From: Geobacter sp. SVR
GTDB taxonomy: Bacteria > Desulfobacterota > Desulfuromonadia > Geobacterales > Pseudopelobacteraceae
Assembly: GCF_016865365.1 (NCBI RefSeq)
Contig: NZ_AP024469.1
Location: 558,001-622,000 of the forward strand
Reading direction: 5' to 3'
DNA: 64,000 nt
Positions within the stretch are counted from its first letter, which is position 1; each line of letters opens with the position of its first letter. A program made the translations under genes and the position numbers. Under the pieces are notes generated by a model that was not told the origin of the DNA, ran no database searches, and worked only from the letters and a program-made list of their open reading frames with translations. Of this stretch, positions 1 to 9,621 are shown piece after piece.

Positions 1-956
1 TAGTCGGCAGGACGGCGACGGAGCTTGACCTGTGGGAGGATCCGTCGCTCCAGGCCAGAGTCCAGCAAACGCTGAAAGAGCATGGTCATATTTCGAACCT
101 GGAGGTCAGATTCAGAGGGAAGAACGGGCAGATTTTCACCGGCCTCCTTTCCGCCGAATACGTGAGTTTCAATGGCGATCACTACCGGCTCGGCCTGGTG
201 AAGGACATAAGCGACCGTAAGGCGGCCGAGGAGGAGATCGCGCGGCTGAACATCGAACTGACGGAACGGGCCGCCGAACTGGAGGCTGCCAATCGGGAGC
301 TGGATGCCTTCACCTACACGGTTGCCCATGACCTGCGCAAGCCGCTGGCCGTTGTCAGCGGCTATTGCCAGGCACTCAGGGAACTGTGCGAGGATACGCT
401 CGACGAGGAGTGCAGGGGATTTCTCGCAGCAGCTTACGACGGCACCTGGCGCATGAACCAGCTTATCGACACCCTGCTCGATTTCTCGCGCCTGACCCAT
501 AGCGAACCGCGCCGGGAAGCGGTCGACCTGAGCGGGATGGCGCAAGCGATTGCGGCGGAGCTGGCATTGTCGGAACCGAAACGCCGGGCCGAGTTCCTCA
601 TCGCGGAAGGGGTATCGGTCATGGGGGATGCGGACCTGTTGCGGGTGGTCATGGTGAACCTGCTCGGCAATGCCTGGAAGTACACCGGCAGCCGGGAACA
701 GGCAGTCATCGAGTTCGGAGTGAAACAGGGCGGAGAGGAAAAGACGTATTTTGTCAGGGACAATGGCCCCGGCTTTGACATGGCCGATGCAGACAAGTTG
801 TTTGTCCCCTTTCGGAGAATAGCCGAACAGAGATTCGACGGACACGGCGTCGGCCTGGCAACGGTAGAGAGGATCGTCAGGCGTCACGGCGGTCAGGTGT
901 GGGCCGAAGGGGAGCCGGGCACGGGGGCGGTCTTTTACTTCACCCTGCCCGGATAA
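1..956 (+). CDS. PAS sensor histidine kinase, 5' end outside window
   Basis: The reading frame is already open at base 3 and ends at TAA 954-956, so the start lies before the window. The visible part opens inside a PAS domain (GRTATELDLWED, then FRGKNGQ and LLSAEYVSFNGD), followed by a short coiled-coil linker, a HisKA domain with the phospho-acceptor His in VAHDLRKPL (about base 327), and a HATPase_c domain with N box (LLGNAWKYTG), G1 (DNGPGF), F box (FVPF) and G2 (GHGVGLATVERI). The PAS fragment and catalytic core closely resemble those of the kinases at 5259-17468, so it belongs to the same paralogous array. No membrane segment is visible in the part present. The cognate regulator is unknown. 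Confidence 0.9.
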   Translation, partial: VGRTATELDLWEDPSLQARVQQTLKEHGHISNLEVRFRGKNGQIFTGLLSAEYVSFNGDHYRLGLVKDISDRKAAEEEIARLNIELTERAAELEAANRELDAFTYTVAHDLRKPLAVVSGYCQALRELCEDTLDEECRGFLAAAYDGTWRMNQLIDTLLDFSRLTHSEPRREAVDLSGMAQAIAAELALSEPKRRAEFLIAEGVSVMGDADLLRVVMVNLLGNAWKYTGSREQAVIEFGVKQGGEEKTYFVRDNGPGFDMADADKLFVPFRRIAEQRFDGHGVGLATVERIVRRHGGQVWAEGEPGTGAVFYFTLPG

Positions 957-1061
957 GGCCCGGGGCCTGCACCCGTCCTCTCCGGAAACAGCATGGACTG
1001 CGAATGCGTGCGGTTACGCTGCCGTCAGACGACGTACGGCACTATCAGGAGCTACCGTGAT

Positions 1062-3122
1062 ATGGAGCGTGCAAAGAGTGGCTTGAACAACAGGAAACCG
1101 TCAGGCCCGATGATCCGCGAAATCTCATATCCAGGGCCTGTCCCGGAATCCGATTTTCGTACCCTGTTCGAGGCGGTACCGGACCCCTGCCTCGTGCTCG
1201 ATCCGACGTTGCGAATCGTGGCGGCGAACGAGGCATACCTGCAGCTCACCAGGACAAGGCGGGAAGACATTATCGGTCACGGCATCTTCGAGCTCTTTTC
1301 CGATGATCCCGCCGAAACCTCCGCCACCGGCGGCCATGGCCTGAGCGCTTCCCTCGACCGCATACTCCGTGACGGGGAGGCGGATACGATGCCGGCGCAA
1401 AAATACGGCATCCGCAACCCCGGAGACAAGGGGGACACATTCGAAGAGCACTATTGGAGCTCGTTCAACACACCTGTCTTCGGAGGTGACGGTGAACTGG
1501 CCTACATCATTCTCCGCGTCCGGGACGTCACGGAGTTCGAATCTGCCCCGCAAGCGGCTGCCGGCCGGCACACCGGAGCGACCGAACAGGGGAAGAAGAG
1601 GTCCGGACTGTCCGCCCAGGATAAACGGAGGAGCCTGGCGGTCGGCATGGCATTTCTGGTGGCCGTGGCACTTCTGGTGCTCATGGGATGGCTTGGCTAC
1701 CGGATGTTTGCGGAATTGCAGGGGGCCACCGGCAATGTGACCCATACCTACCAGGAGATCGAAAAACTACAGGAAATCTTCACTGATCTGTCGGATGCCG
1801 AGACGGCCCAGCGGGATTTCATCATCACCGGAGATCAGCAGCACCTCGAACTGTACCGGGCTGCCATTGACGAGACCGATCGGGACATGGCCACCCTGAA
1901 GAGCCTGATGGAGGGCGATCCGGCGCAGCAACAGCGGCTGGCAACCGTCGAGGCTGCCGTCAGAGACCGGCTGGCGGCACTGTGGAACGGCATCGAAATC
2001 CGGAAGACCGGCGGGTTCCGGGCAGCGCAGGAGGCGGTTTCAAGCGGCCGCGGCAAGGTGCTTATGAACAGGGTCCGCTCCCAGATCATGGAAACCATTG
2101 CGATGGAGACCGATCTTCTGCAGGAGAGATCCACACTGCTGGCATCGAAGACCGCGAAGGTAAATCAGAACCTTCTGGCCGGATCTCTGCTGGCAGTTGC
2201 CCTTCTCGGAGCCATCTTCACGGCCCTCAACCGCGAAATCACCCGCCGCGGCCGCGTGGAGCGCGAGCTGGCATGGCGGCAGAAGCAGCTGTTCGAGGTG
2301 CTGGAAGAACGTACGCGGGCCAACGATGAGCTGGTAAGGCAGCGGAAGAACCTTGAGGAGATGAACGGCCGACTGGAGGCGGAGGTGACGGAACGTGTCC
2401 AGGCACAGGGGCTCCTGAAGGCGACCAATGCCGAGCTGGCTGATGCCAACCGGGAGCTGGAGGCTTTCAATTACACGGTTGCCCACGACCTGCGCCAGCC
2501 GCTCAATATCATCTGCGTCTACTGCCAGACGATCAGGGAACTGTGCGGGGACAAGCTGGACGGGGCGTGCCTGGGGTACCTCCAGGACACCTATGATGGC
2601 GCGCTGCACATGAACAGCCTCATCGACGCCCTGCTCCATTTTTCCCGCATGGCACGCGTGGAAGTGCGGCGGGAAACGGTGGACCTCTCCGCAGAGGCTC
2701 GGGCTGTGGCAGCCGAACTGAAGCGGACGGAGCCGCAGCGCAAAGTCACGTTTCTGCTCGCCGACGGAATCGTGGTGGAGGGGGATGGAGGGCTGCTGCG
2801 GGTGGTCCTGGTCAACCTCATCGGTAATGCCTGGAAGTACACCGGCACCCGGGAAGAGGCCATCATCGAATTCGGGGTGACGAAGGTGGGAGAGGAAAAG
2901 ACGTACTTTGTCAGGGATGACGGCCCGGGCTTCGACATGGCCGATGCGGTCAGACTGTTCGTCCCCTTTCAGCGGGTTGCCGGAAACGAATTTGCAGGAC
3001 ATGGGATCGGCCTGGCAACGGTGGAAAGGATTGTCAGGCGTCACGGCGGCCGGATATGGGCCGAGGGAGAGCCGGGCAAGGGAGCGATTTTCTACTTTAC
3101 TCTGCCGGAAAGCAGAAACTGA
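1062..3122 (+). CDS. PAS-CHASE3 membrane sensor histidine kinase
   Basis: 686-aa kinase. A cytoplasmic PAS domain (about 30-150) precedes a first membrane segment (about 190-212), a periplasmic CHASE3 sensor (DLSDAETAQRDFIITGDQ), a second membrane segment (about 369-390), a coiled coil, HisKA with His475 (VAHDLRQPL) and HATPase_c (NLIGNAWKY, DDGPGF, GHGIGLATVERI). The ATG at 1062 is preferred over the in-frame ATG at 993 because AGGAG lies 10 nt upstream (1047-1051) and the next gene has a matching N-terminus. The periplasmic half is closely related to the following kinase, but the catalytic core is instead of the type shared by the array downstream. A PAS domain ahead of the first membrane segment is unusual. 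The ligand is unknown. Confidence 0.88.
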   Translation: MERAKSGLNNRKPSGPMIREISYPGPVPESDFRTLFEAVPDPCLVLDPTLRIVAANEAYLQLTRTRREDIIGHGIFELFSDDPAETSATGGHGLSASLDRILRDGEADTMPAQKYGIRNPGDKGDTFEEHYWSSFNTPVFGGDGELAYIILRVRDVTEFESAPQAAAGRHTGATEQGKKRSGLSAQDKRRSLAVGMAFLVAVALLVLMGWLGYRMFAELQGATGNVTHTYQEIEKLQEIFTDLSDAETAQRDFIITGDQQHLELYRAAIDETDRDMATLKSLMEGDPAQQQRLATVEAAVRDRLAALWNGIEIRKTGGFRAAQEAVSSGRGKVLMNRVRSQIMETIAMETDLLQERSTLLASKTAKVNQNLLAGSLLAVALLGAIFTALNREITRRGRVERELAWRQKQLFEVLEERTRANDELVRQRKNLEEMNGRLEAEVTERVQAQGLLKATNAELADANRELEAFNYTVAHDLRQPLNIICVYCQTIRELCGDKLDGACLGYLQDTYDGALHMNSLIDALLHFSRMARVEVRRETVDLSAEARAVAAELKRTEPQRKVTFLLADGIVVEGDGGLLRVVLVNLIGNAWKYTGTREEAIIEFGVTKVGEEKTYFVRDDGPGFDMADAVRLFVPFQRVAGNEFAGHGIGLATVERIVRRHGGRIWAEGEPGKGAIFYFTLPESRN

Positions 3123-3235
3123 GGTTTCATTGCGGTTTTCCGGCGGCTGACTTCAAGATGTTCAAGGATGTGCCTGTCGTGCGGAACGCAGCGATCAAGG
3201 ATGAACGTCGTACTGGCGCTGGGGGCTACCGGGAC

Positions 3236-4825
3236 ATGAAGCGTGCATACGAGGAACCGTCCATACGGGAGGTGCAGGGGGATACGGAGTCCGTGCTGCA
3301 CCTGCGCGATAGAAAGAGAAGCCATGCCGTGAGTGGGGCATTTCTGGTGGCCGTGGCGGTTCTCATCCTGATGGGCTGGCTCAACCACCGGTTGCAGACC
3401 GAATTGCATGACGATACCGCCAAGATCAGCCAGACCTACCAGGTAATCGAAAAGCTGCAGGAGATTCTTACGGATCTGTCCGATGCGGAGACGGGCCAGC
3501 GGGATTTCATTATAACGGATCACCGGCAGTATCTGGAAACGTACGATGCGGCCGTCCGCGAGACGGAACGGGACATGGCCGCCCTGAAGGAGCTGACGGA
3601 GGATCATCCGGCGCAACAAAAACGGCTGGCAGGAGTCGAGTCAATAGTGAGGGAGAGGCTGGAGGCACTCCGAAACGGCATTGAAATCCGAAAGTCCGAG
3701 GGGTTTCAAGCAGTGCGGGCGAAGATCATGGGGGGCCGGGGCCAGGCCGTCATGGACAGGGTCCGCAGCCGGGTCAACGAGATTGCCGCGGCGGAGACGG
3801 AGCTGCTGCAGGAGAGGTCCGCCCGGCTGGTTTCGAAGACCACCAGGGTGAATCAGGCTCGGCTGGCCGGGTCTTTCCTTGCAATCTCCCTGCTTGGCGC
3901 CGTTTTCCTGCTTCTCAACAGGGAGGTCACCCGCCGCGGCCGCGCCGAACGCGAACTGGCACGGCAGCAAAAGCTGCTGTACATGGCGCTGGAAGAACGG
4001 ACGCGCTCCAACGACGATCTGACGAGACAGCGGAAAGACCTGGAAGAGATGAACCTCCGGCTGGAGGAGGAGGTTGCGGAGCGTGTTCGCGCCCAGGAAC
4101 TCCTGCATGAGACGAATGCGGAGCTGGGGCGCTCCAACAGGAACCTTGAACTGTTCGCCTCGGTGGCGTCCCACGACCTCCAGGAACCGCTGCACACCGT
4201 AACCAGCTATACCGAACTGCTTGCACACAAGTACCGAGGCAGGCTCGACCAACGGGCCGATACGTATATCGGCTTCATCGTCGACGGCACTACCCACATG
4301 CACAGGATGATCAACGACCTCCTGGCTTACTCCCGGGTGGGCACGAGAGCAAAGCCGTTGGTTCCGGTGAGGATGGATGCCGTGCTCGACCAAGCGCTTG
4401 CCAGTCTCGGCAAAGCGTTGAAGGAGAGCGGTGCCGTCATCGAACGCACCGATTTGCCGGAGGTGGCGGGAGACGATACCCAGCTGGTGCAGCTCTTCCA
4501 GAACCTTATCGGAAACGCCGTCAAGTTCAGGAAAAAGGAGGGGCAACTCCGCATCCGCGTCTCCTGTGAACGCAAGGGTGATGAATGGGTCTTTGGCGTG
4601 CATGACAACGGCATCGGCATCGAGCCGCGTTTTTTCGAACGAATCTTCGAAATATTCAGCCGGCTGCACACCCGCGAGGAATACGAGGGAAGCGGCATGG
4701 GGCTGGCCATCTGCCGCAAGATCGTCGAGCGGCATGGCGGGCGCATCTGGGCTGAATCGGGACCCGGGGAAGGGGCATCCTTCTCTTTCACGATGCCCGG
4801 GAAAGGAACAGGCCATGCAGCATGA
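3236..4825 (+). CDS. CHASE3 sensor histidine kinase paired with a receiver
   Basis: 529-aa membrane kinase: TM1 about 32-52, CHASE3 domain (DLSDAETGQRDFIITD), TM2 about 206-226, coiled coil, HisKA with His313 (ASHDLQEPL), HATPase_c (NLIGNAVKF, DNGIGI, GSGMGLAICRKI). The core is of the phytochrome-like type that commonly works with Rcp1-like single-domain receivers, and such a receiver overlaps its 3' end by 11 bases. The start is chosen by alignment with the preceding gene; an upstream in-frame ATG at 3158 would add 26 residues and has no better ribosome site. The CHASE3 region is a close relative of its neighbour's but the catalytic core is not, which suggests a domain swap. Confidence 0.85.
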   Translation: MKRAYEEPSIREVQGDTESVLHLRDRKRSHAVSGAFLVAVAVLILMGWLNHRLQTELHDDTAKISQTYQVIEKLQEILTDLSDAETGQRDFIITDHRQYLETYDAAVRETERDMAALKELTEDHPAQQKRLAGVESIVRERLEALRNGIEIRKSEGFQAVRAKIMGGRGQAVMDRVRSRVNEIAAAETELLQERSARLVSKTTRVNQARLAGSFLAISLLGAVFLLLNREVTRRGRAERELARQQKLLYMALEERTRSNDDLTRQRKDLEEMNLRLEEEVAERVRAQELLHETNAELGRSNRNLELFASVASHDLQEPLHTVTSYTELLAHKYRGRLDQRADTYIGFIVDGTTHMHRMINDLLAYSRVGTRAKPLVPVRMDAVLDQALASLGKALKESGAVIERTDLPEVAGDDTQLVQLFQNLIGNAVKFRKKEGQLRIRVSCERKGDEWVFGVHDNGIGIEPRFFERIFEIFSRLHTREEYEGSGMGLAICRKIVERHGGRIWAESGPGEGASFSFTMPGKGTGHAA

Positions 4826-5255
4826 GGAAAAATCCGTCGAGATACTGCTGGTCGAGGACAATCCTGCGGACGTGCACCTGCTGCAGGAGGCCTTCCAGGA
4901 GAGCAGGATCGCCAACCATCTGAGCGTGGTGAAGGACGGGGAACTGGCAATGGATTTCCTGTATCACAGGGGAGAATACGCCGCAGTCCCCCGTCCGGAT
5001 TTGGTCCTGCTCGACATCGGCCTGCCGAAAAAGAGCGGTCTCGAGGTTCTGGCCGAGATCAAAGACGATCCTGGCCTGAGGCGCATTCCGGTGATCATGC
5101 TGACAACCTCCAAAGCGGAAGCGGACATCCTCATGAGCTACGATCTCCATGCCAACAGCTTCATCACGAAACCGGTGCACCTGCATGAATTGTTCGAGGT
5201 GGTCAGGCAAATCGAGGAATTCTGGTTCGAGATCGTAAAATTGCCGCCGAGGTGA
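4815..5255 (+). CDS. Rcp1-like single-domain response regulator
   Basis: 146-aa stand-alone receiver with no output domain. The acidic pocket is E14-D15, the phospho-acceptor is Asp67 (LVLLDIGLP), the switch Thr is in VIMLTTSK, and the conserved Lys is in FITKPV. The loop HRGEYAAVPRPD between strand 2 and the phospho-Asp is typical of cyanobacterial Rcp1-type receivers that serve bacteriophytochrome-like kinases. It overlaps the 3' end of the CHASE3 kinase and ends 3 bases before the next kinase gene, so it is probably co-transcribed and the phospho-partner of the CHASE3 kinase. It might also feed phosphate into the receiver-headed kinases downstream; that is inference. Confidence 0.9.
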   Translation: MQHEEKSVEILLVEDNPADVHLLQEAFQESRIANHLSVVKDGELAMDFLYHRGEYAAVPRPDLVLLDIGLPKKSGLEVLAEIKDDPGLRRIPVIMLTTSKAEADILMSYDLHANSFITKPVHLHELFEVVRQIEEFWFEIVKLPPR

Positions 5256-5258
5256 GGC

Positions 5259-8200
5259 ATGGAAACTTCGACGATAGAGGTTCTGGTGTTCGAGGGCAGC
5301 CCGGCCCGGGCAGAGATGATCCGAGAGATGCTGGCGGAGTCCCGGAAGCCTGCGTTCGCGGTTCAGCATGTGGGGTATCTGGCGGAGGGACTCGGGCAGC
5401 TTGCGAGCAGGACCTTCGATATCATCCTGGTCGATCTGGGCCTTCCGGACAGCCAGGGACTGGAAACCGCCCTGGTGGTGCTCGGCCACGCCAAACGGAC
5501 GCCGATCGTGGTGATGACCGTCCTCGACGACGAAGAGACTGCACAGAAAGCGCTGCAGCTGGACATCCAGGACTACCTGATCAAGGAAGAGATCACCGGC
5601 CGCCTGCTGAAACGCTCGATCCGCTACGCCATGCAGCGGAAACGGGACATGGAGGCATGCCTGCAGTGCGAGCAGCGTTTTGCCTCCTTCATGAATCACC
5701 TCTCCGCCGCGGCCTGGATCAAGGACCTGCAGGGGCGGTATGTCTATGCCAATGCAGAAAACGAACGCATTTTTTCCCGTCCCTTTTCCGAGTATTCCGG
5801 CAAGCGCGACGAAGAATTCCTGCAACCGGAAACGGCCCGGCAGCTTCGCGAGAACGACGAGCGGGTGCTGGCCGGAGGAGAAAGTCTACAAACCGTAGAA
5901 ATTTTGCGTCAGGCCGATGGCCTTGAGCGTCACTTCATCGTCAGCAAGTTCCCTATCCCGGATCCCGGCGGCCAGCCTGCGTACGTAGCCGGCATCGCCT
6001 TGGACATCACCGAGCGCGAGAGGGCGGAGGAGGCACTCCACAGAACAGAGAGGAAATTTACCAGGATTTTCCAGTCGGTCCCTGCGCTGGTCTTCATCTC
6101 CACCCTGGAAGAAGGAAGATTCGCCGATGTCAACGATACGGCAATGCAGTCATTGGGTTACCGGCGCGAGGAAATGATCGGACGGACGGCACTGGAGCTC
6201 GACCTCTGGGAAAACATGTCCGATCGGGCCAAGATGCTGCAGGAACTGGAAGAAAGGGGGGCGGTGCGAAACATCGAGGTCAGGCTCAGGGGAAAGGGGG
6301 GGCAAAGCCTTGTCGGGCTTTTTTCCGCCGAATGTATCGAACTTGAAGGTAACCGCTACATGCTCGGCCTGGTAAAAGACATCACCGAGCGCATTCAGGC
6401 GGAAGAGGCCTTGCGCTTCAGTGAAGCACGCTTTCGGATCTTGCATGACGACAATCCGGCCATGATCTTTACCCTCGACACCGAGGGGAGGATCATATCG
6501 AGCAACCCCGCCTGCAGGACTCATCTGGGCTATAGCTCGGATGAACTGGCAGGCCAGCCGGTACTGAAGATATTCCATGAAGACGAACGCCCCATGGTGG
6601 CCAAGCGTCTGCAAATGTGCCTGCGGCACCCGGAGAGGGTGCACCACTGGCAGTCCCGCAAGATCCGCAAAGACGGGGGCTTGGTGTGGGTGGAGGAACT
6701 GGTTCGCGTGATACACGATGTGAACGGTGCTTTGAATATAGTGGTCGTATGCCAGGACGTCACCGAGCGGAAGCGGGCGGAGGCGGCGCTGCAGAAAACG
6801 GAATGGAAACTGCGCAACATCATCGAGAACAGCACCAACCTTTTCTACATGCATTCCACCGACCATACCGTTACCTACATAAGTCCACAGTCGCGTCAGT
6901 TTTTCGACTGCGAGCCGGATGAGACACTGGGGCGTTCGTGGACGAAATTCCTCACCGACACTCCTGTCAACCGGGCCGCGGTCGAAGCCACCCAACACGC
7001 TATCGACACCGGGGAGCGGCAGCCCCTGTTTCAAGCCGAGGCCATCGGGCAAACGGGGAGGAAAATCTGGGTGGAGGTCAACGAGTCGCCGGTCGTCAAG
7101 GACGGGAAGACCGTGGCCATTGTCGGTTCACTGACCAACATCACCGAACGGAAACGGGCGGAGGACGCTCTTCGCAAATCGGAAAAAAAGTTTTCGAAAG
7201 TTTTTCATGAAGTCCCGGCGCTGCTTGTCATCTCGACCCTGAAAGAGGGGCGATACATCGACGTCAACGACATGACGCTGCGTACCCTGGGATATCGGCG
7301 CGATGAAGTGATCGGCCGGTCGGCATCCGAGCTCAACATCTGGGAAGACCTGTCCGAGCGGTCCGCAATAGTGCAGGCGCTGGAGAAAAGGGGTTCGGTG
7401 AAAAACGTCGAGGTCAGGCTCAGAGGAAAAAGAGGTCAGACGCTTATCGGCCTCTTTTCCGCGGAATACATCGATTTCAATGGTGATCGTTATATGCTCA
7501 GCCTGGTGGAGGACATCACCCTGAAAAGGAGGGCGCAGGAAAAGGTCGAGCGGCTGAATGCCGAACTGACGGAGGTCAACAGGATAATGGCCGACGACCT
7601 GGAAGCGATGAAAATACTCCAGAAGATCGGCATGCTGTTCCTGCATGAGGAAAGCCTGGAACAGATTCTTGCCCAGGTGCTGGAGGCAGCCATCACCATT
7701 TCCGGCGCCAATTTCGGCAACATCCAGACCATCAACCCACAGACATCCGGTCTGCAGATTGCGGTTCAGCACGGCTTCCCGCAGTGGTGGCTCGACTACT
7801 GGAACCAGGTGGTCGGAGGCAAAGGGGTGTGCGGCACGGCACTTGGCCGCGGCGAGCGTGTCATTGTGGAAGATATCGAACACAGTCCGATCTTCTCTGA
7901 CCCAGACGCGCTTGAGATCCAGCTCAAAGCCGGTGTGCGAGCGGTTCAGTCCACTCCTCTCGTCAGCCGCTCGGGCAGTCTCCTCGGCATGTTCTCGACA
8001 CATTACCGGGCGCCGCATCGGCCGAGCGACCGTGAATTACGGCTGCTGGATCTGCTGGCCCGCCATGCGGCCGACTTCATCGAGGAGGCGCGCCTGCGGG
8101 AGATGCTGGAGGCACGGGTGCAACAGAGCGAGGAGCGCTTTGCCGCGTTCATGAGTCATCTCCCCGTGGCAGCCTGGATGAAGGACCTTACCGGCCGCTA

Positions 8201-9584
8201 CGTATATGTCAATGCGGAAGAGGAGCGCCTCTTCTCACGGCCTTTTGCCGAACTTTCGGGCAAGACCGACAGAGACCTCCTGCCGCCGGAAACGGCCCGA
8301 CAGTTTCGTGAGAATGATGAGCGGGTAGTGGCCGAGGGGAAAACCATTCAAGCTACCGAGGTCGTCCTGTTGCCGGACGGGATCGAGCACCATTACATCG
8401 TCAGCAAGTTTACGGTGCCGGGACCCGACGGCCGGGCCGCATACGTTGCCGGCATCGCGCAGGACATCACCGAACGCATGAAGGCTGAGGAGGCCTTGCG
8501 CTTCAGCGAGGAGCGTTTCCGTGCCCTTGTTACGGCCAGTTCCCAGGTGCTCTACCGGATGAGCCCGGACTGGAGCGAGATGCGCCAGCTCAGCAGCAGG
8601 GAGGTTTTGGCAAGCACCGAGATACCGAGCAGTGATTGGCTTCAGAAATACATTCACCCGGAGGATCAACCGAACGTGACCGCCGCTGTCCAGCATGCCA
8701 TCCGGACCAAGAGCATGTTCGAAGCGGAATGTCGGGTCCGGCGACCTGACGGCGGTCTTGCATGGACACTGTCGCGCGCGGTCCCGCTGCTGGATGCCAA
8801 AGGCGAGATCATTGAATGGTTCGGGGCGGCCAACGACATCACCGAACGCGTGGAAGCCGAGAAGGCCGAGCTGGCGGCACGGGCCACCGAGCTGGAGGAC
8901 GTCAACCGGGAGCTTGAAGCATTCAATTATACAGTCGCCCACGACCTGCGCAAGCCGCTGGCGACCATCAACGGTTACTGCCAGATCATCCGGGAGTTGT
9001 GCGGCGAAAGGCTCAGCGAGGAATGCAGTTCCTATCTCCAGGAGACCTATGACGGCACCTGGCGCATGAGCCGGCTGATCGACGCCCTGCTCGACTTCTC
9101 CCGGGCAAGCCGGGTCGAACCGCGTCGGGAAAAGATCGACCTCAGCGGCCTGGCCCGGACGGTTGCGGGCGACCTGAAGCACGAACCGGCGCGCAGGGTC
9201 CGGTTCCTGATTATGGAGGGAATAGAGGGCATCGGCGATGTTGACCTGCTGCAGGTGGTGCTGACCAATCTGATCGGCAATGCCTGGAAGTACACTGCCC
9301 AGCAGGAGGAGGCCATCATCGAGTTCGGCGTAACGCAGGTGGGCGAGGAGATGGCCTACTTTGTCAGAGACAACGGCCTCGGTTTTGCCATGGCCGATGC
9401 GGAAAGGCTGTTCATTCCCTTTCAGCGGATGGCCGGAAACGGGTTTGCAGGGCACGGGATCGGTCTGGCAACGGTGGAGAGGATCATCAGGCGTCACGGC
9501 GGCCGGATATGGGCCGCAGGGGAGCCGGGCAAGGGGGCCACCTTTTACTTCACGCTGCCGAATATGGACAAAGCCTCGCATTAA
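5259..9584 (+). CDS. Receiver-headed multi-PAS/GAF hybrid histidine kinase (largest of array)
   Basis: 1441-aa soluble kinase with no membrane segment. Order: receiver (about 7-122, Asp59 in VDLGLPDSQG), PAS-a (136-262), PAS-b (263-386), two further PAS domains (387-511, 512-636), PAS-b (637-775), GAF (776-950), PAS-a (951-1077), PAS-c (1078-1200), HisKA with His1228 (VAHDLRKPL), HATPase_c (about 1310-1430). Start ATG follows GAGGTGAGG. The upstream motif TTGCCGCCGAGGTGAG recurs before the next three kinases. Position 13 in the receiver's acidic pair is Gly (VFEGSP) where its paralogues have Asp (EDNP), so metal binding and phosphorylation may be impaired. The two PAS domains at 387-636 have no counterpart in the otherwise matching gene at 11974. 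Confidence 0.92.
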   Translation: METSTIEVLVFEGSPARAEMIREMLAESRKPAFAVQHVGYLAEGLGQLASRTFDIILVDLGLPDSQGLETALVVLGHAKRTPIVVMTVLDDEETAQKALQLDIQDYLIKEEITGRLLKRSIRYAMQRKRDMEACLQCEQRFASFMNHLSAAAWIKDLQGRYVYANAENERIFSRPFSEYSGKRDEEFLQPETARQLRENDERVLAGGESLQTVEILRQADGLERHFIVSKFPIPDPGGQPAYVAGIALDITERERAEEALHRTERKFTRIFQSVPALVFISTLEEGRFADVNDTAMQSLGYRREEMIGRTALELDLWENMSDRAKMLQELEERGAVRNIEVRLRGKGGQSLVGLFSAECIELEGNRYMLGLVKDITERIQAEEALRFSEARFRILHDDNPAMIFTLDTEGRIISSNPACRTHLGYSSDELAGQPVLKIFHEDERPMVAKRLQMCLRHPERVHHWQSRKIRKDGGLVWVEELVRVIHDVNGALNIVVVCQDVTERKRAEAALQKTEWKLRNIIENSTNLFYMHSTDHTVTYISPQSRQFFDCEPDETLGRSWTKFLTDTPVNRAAVEATQHAIDTGERQPLFQAEAIGQTGRKIWVEVNESPVVKDGKTVAIVGSLTNITERKRAEDALRKSEKKFSKVFHEVPALLVISTLKEGRYIDVNDMTLRTLGYRRDEVIGRSASELNIWEDLSERSAIVQALEKRGSVKNVEVRLRGKRGQTLIGLFSAEYIDFNGDRYMLSLVEDITLKRRAQEKVERLNAELTEVNRIMADDLEAMKILQKIGMLFLHEESLEQILAQVLEAAITISGANFGNIQTINPQTSGLQIAVQHGFPQWWLDYWNQVVGGKGVCGTALGRGERVIVEDIEHSPIFSDPDALEIQLKAGVRAVQSTPLVSRSGSLLGMFSTHYRAPHRPSDRELRLLDLLARHAADFIEEARLREMLEARVQQSEERFAAFMSHLPVAAWMKDLTGRYVYVNAEEERLFSRPFAELSGKTDRDLLPPETARQFRENDERVVAEGKTIQATEVVLLPDGIEHHYIVSKFTVPGPDGRAAYVAGIAQDITERMKAEEALRFSEERFRALVTASSQVLYRMSPDWSEMRQLSSREVLASTEIPSSDWLQKYIHPEDQPNVTAAVQHAIRTKSMFEAECRVRRPDGGLAWTLSRAVPLLDAKGEIIEWFGAANDITERVEAEKAELAARATELEDVNRELEAFNYTVAHDLRKPLATINGYCQIIRELCGERLSEECSSYLQETYDGTWRMSRLIDALLDFSRASRVEPRREKIDLSGLARTVAGDLKHEPARRVRFLIMEGIEGIGDVDLLQVVLTNLIGNAWKYTAQQEEAIIEFGVTQVGEEMAYFVRDNGLGFAMADAERLFIPFQRMAGNGFAGHGIGLATVERIIRRHGGRIWAAGEPGKGATFYFTLPNMDKASH

Positions 9585-9621
9585 TCTCTGGTGTGAGCGG
9601 TATTGCCGCCGAGGTGAGGGT

